Source of the DNA: CAZLQF01 sp964561545
GTDB taxonomy: Bacteria > Bacteroidota > Bacteroidia > CAILMK01 > CAYYUA01
DNA length: 17,357 bases
Direction of reading: 5' to 3'
Assembly: GCA_964561545.1 (NCBI GenBank)
Contig: CAZLQF010000048.1
Coordinates: 1 to 17,357, forward strand
Shown here: positions 15,772 through 17,357 of the stretch, piece after piece
Layout of the letters: the number at the start of each line of letters is the position of its first letter
Position numbering within the stretch: the first letter of the stretch is position 1
Notes under the pieces: generated by a model
Database searches by the model: none
The model's input: the letters and a program-made list of their open reading frames with translations, nothing else
Told to the model about the DNA's origin: nothing
Translations under genes and position numbers: made by a program

Positions 15772-16187
15772 ACGTGCAATGAATTTTAAACCAATCAGGT
15801 TCGGCAATGGCACCTTTTGAATGACAAATCAAGGACATAAAAGCCGCTAACATTTGATCATTTCCAAAAAACTACTTAACAAATCACAAAACAACCTGAA
15901 AATCAAAAAGCTGGAAATAGCTGTTTCCAGCTTTTATTACCAAGCTATGCGGTTACACGTAGGCTACAAAGCATTTTGGCTCAGGTATTCTAATTACGAT
16001 TTTTTGATGGCTTGGCTCCTTTAAAAGAAGCCCAAAGCGCTTATGTCTGAAACAACTTTTTAGGCCTGTACTGGCTTAATTCGGATTTTTGATGGCAATC
16101 CGGGTTAATTAAAAGGCGTACCATTAACCGCTGCACTAAGGAAGTAAAGTCAAAGCGTCAATGGCACGCATTTAGAAAATCTCGTGC
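15772..16187. other. Intergenic region between two type A client genes
   Basis: No gene is seen in this stretch, apart from the codons of the longer GTG-started form of the beta-helix gene (to 15813). It contains the strong hairpin annotated at 15906-15935. It also contains a second bulged inverted repeat at 16076-16112 (TTAATT-CGGATT pairing with AATCCG-GGTT-AATTAA, 9-nt loop) and two near-identical ATTTTTTGATGGC/ATTTTTGATGGC words about 85 nt apart. The promoter for the beta-helix gene should lie in the part left of 15906; I could not identify a convincing TAnnTTTG element. Confidence 0.4.
15906..15935. terminator. 12-bp perfect stem-loop, probable intrinsic terminator
   Basis: AAAAGCTGGAAA (15906-15917) and TTTCCAGCTTTT (15924-15935) form a perfect 12-bp stem around a 6-nt loop (TAGCTG). 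Read on the minus strand, the GC-containing stem is followed by TTTTTGATTTT, as expected for an intrinsic terminator of the upstream minus-strand gene (stop at 16188). It would insulate the beta-helix gene that starts at 15771. The plus-strand reading also has a short T-run, so it may act in both directions. Confidence 0.6.
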
Positions 16188-16742
16188 TTAATCCCCCTTT
16201 ATAAATCTTTGCTGAACTTTCATTTGGTCATTTTTTAGGATCAGGATGTATTGGCCGTTTTTTAATTGCTTAACCGGCAAGTTATTGATGTTTTCCCCCT
16301 TGCTAAGGCTTGCCTGGTCCTTGTAAATTTCCTGTCCGTAAATGTTTCTAATGATCACTTGTACCTTGGATTGGATGTCTGCGTTTACTTCAAAAGTGAG
16401 TTTATCTGAGACAGGATTGGGATAAACGTTAACTGAAGCGGTAACAGCTTCGTCTGCCCTAACGCTTCTGATAACAGAATATTCATGGCTACCGTCAAAA
16501 TCCACCTGCTTAAGCCGGTAATAGTGGGTTCGGCCTTTGAAAAATTCCGGGTCTACAAAACTGTACCGGTGTTTTTCGGTGGTTGTGCCATGGCCTTCCA
16601 CGCGGCCGATATTTTGCCAATCATCATTGACCCGCTTTTGGACGATGAAATGGCTGTTATTGGTCTCGGAGGCAGTTGTCCAGTTAAGGTTTACATGATC
16701 GCCTGCTGCTTGTGCCCGGAAGTGTAGTAGTTCCACGGGTAG
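16188..16742 (-). repeat. C-terminal sorting/FN3 cassette, copy 2
   Basis: Counterpart of 13954-14508 and exactly the same length (555 nt including stop). The best-conserved part is 16467-16655, and the 43-nt identical run lies at 16616-16658. Just past the stop both copies read GATTAAGC and then diverge, so homology ends close to the stop codon. Confidence 0.85.
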
Positions 16743-17357
16743 AGCATTTTCGTTAGATGAAGTTGAGCCAAAGGTGAAAGGACTGAAGTTACTCACACCT
16801 GTTACAGTGATACTACCGGATGTAGTACTCCCTGAGGTACTTGACTGTCCATAATTTTCCCACTCACTATTAGAACTATTCCAGTGAGCAACTTGAAGGT
16901 CGGATAGTTTGGTGATATTGCTTGAGGAAGAAGAGCCATCTTCCCAGTATAGCGTGACATCAACTGTGGGACTGCCACTGACGTCATTCAAGGTCCAGTA
17001 TTCAGTACTGCTTACATTGTTTAGTTTAGGATTACTGCCCGGATTATTTGAGGAAGAAGCAAAGCTTGAAGTATTGCCATATCCACTATTGGAGTAAGAA
17101 GCTTCAAAGGCATCGGTGGTATTAGCAGGTGCTGATATTTTAAGCCGCGCCCAGGTGCTACCGTCTCCTATGGGAAAAGTAAAGGCATCATCCCCTTTTT
17201 TCTTGACTGTTCCTTTTACATATTTATCACTTGCTCCCCCCGAGGGTCTAACTCCTCCATCATCGGCTAAGGTTAAGGTATTACTTCCCATATCCAATTT
17301 ACTTTCAAGGATCAAGGTGTCCTTTACCGTAACATTGCCTTGAACAGTCGGATTGAC
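16188..17357 (-). CDS. Partial surface protein with type IX type A sorting domain (N-terminus beyond window)
   Basis: The frame stays open to the right edge of the window, so this is the C-terminal 389 codons of a longer protein. The TTG at 17313-17315 and internal Met codons are not true starts. The visible N-terminal part is Ser/Gly/Asn-rich and contains segments common in Bacteroidota secreted proteins: VTVKDTLILESKLDMGSN, FTFPIGDGS, STEYWTLNDVSGSPTVDVTL and VSNFSPFTFGS. From LPVE (16742) it carries the same 184-residue fibronectin-like plus type A sorting module as the beta-helix gene: TASETNNSHFIVQKR, YYRLKQVDFDGSHEYS, VYPNP, IYGQEIY and a final FIKGD. The protein is predicted to be exported by the type IX system with its C-terminal domain cleaved or used for attachment. 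The specific function of the mature part is unknown. Confidence 0.88.
   Translation of the reverse strand, partial: VNPTVQGNVTVKDTLILESKLDMGSNTLTLADDGGVRPSGGASDKYVKGTVKKKGDDAFTFPIGDGSTWARLKISAPANTTDAFEASYSNSGYGNTSSFASSSNNPGSNPKLNNVSSTEYWTLNDVSGSPTVDVTLYWEDGSSSSSNITKLSDLQVAHWNSSNSEWENYGQSSTSGSTTSGSITVTGVSNFSPFTFGSTSSNENALPVELLHFRAQAAGDHVNLNWTTASETNNSHFIVQKRVNDDWQNIGRVEGHGTTTEKHRYSFVDPEFFKGRTHYYRLKQVDFDGSHEYSVIRSVRADEAVTASVNVYPNPVSDKLTFEVNADIQSKVQVIIRNIYGQEIYKDQASLSKGENINNLPVKQLKNGQYILILKNDQMKVQQRFIKGD

Noticed and set aside
16076..16112. Second inverted repeat downstream of the partial type A client as its terminator
   Set aside because: The stem has a 4-nt bulge and is AT-rich at its base, and no T-tract follows on the minus strand; the hairpin at 15906-15935 is a much better candidate.

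Overview
The window is about 17.4 kb of moderately AT-rich chromosomal DNA from a member of the Bacteroidota (Cytophaga/Flavobacterium-like). The assignment rests on protein families that are largely confined to that phylum: two proteins ending in the gliding-motility-type C-terminal domain (CHU_C, type IX secretion type B signal), two ending in the YPNP-type type A sorting domain, a PorP/SprF outer-membrane protein, and a ThiE and biotin carrier of Bacteroidota type. I see no mobile element, CRISPR array, tRNA or rRNA.

Layout. Bases 1-393 hold no convincing gene. A 1.28-kaa secreted beta-propeller/fibronectin protein (394-4233, minus) diverges from a two-gene metabolic operon on the plus strand: a biotin carboxyl carrier-like protein (4424-4918) and thiamine phosphate synthase ThiE (4911-5561), which overlap by 8 nt. 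Convergent to these is a 1442-residue giant (5632-9960, minus) made of about 14 PKD-type repeats, two further Ig-like modules and a CHU_C domain. Diverging from it across a short gap is a two-gene operon: a PorP/SprF-family protein (10021-11058) and a TPR / PD40 propeller / regulatory-like / OmpA protein with PorE-like architecture (11069-13144). After about 0.8 kb without a clear gene come two minus-strand type A clients: a parallel beta-helix protein (13954-15771) and the C-terminal part of another surface protein that runs off the right edge (16188-17357). Their last 184 residues are a shared module that aligns without gaps.

How the genes work together. Four of the eight genes encode large proteins with C-terminal type IX signals, and two more encode proteins of the PorP/SprF and PorE types that serve type IX secretion or cell-surface attachment. 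The most coherent unit is the PKD giant (client) with the adjacent PorP/SprF-PorE-like pair (probable dedicated outer-membrane partner and peptidoglycan anchor). The core translocon and motor (GldKLMN, SprA, SprE, SprT) is not in the window, so this looks like a satellite client/partner locus. The biotin-carrier/thiE pair is housekeeping metabolism placed between the two type B clients. Functions are inferred from domain recognition by eye; no database search was run.
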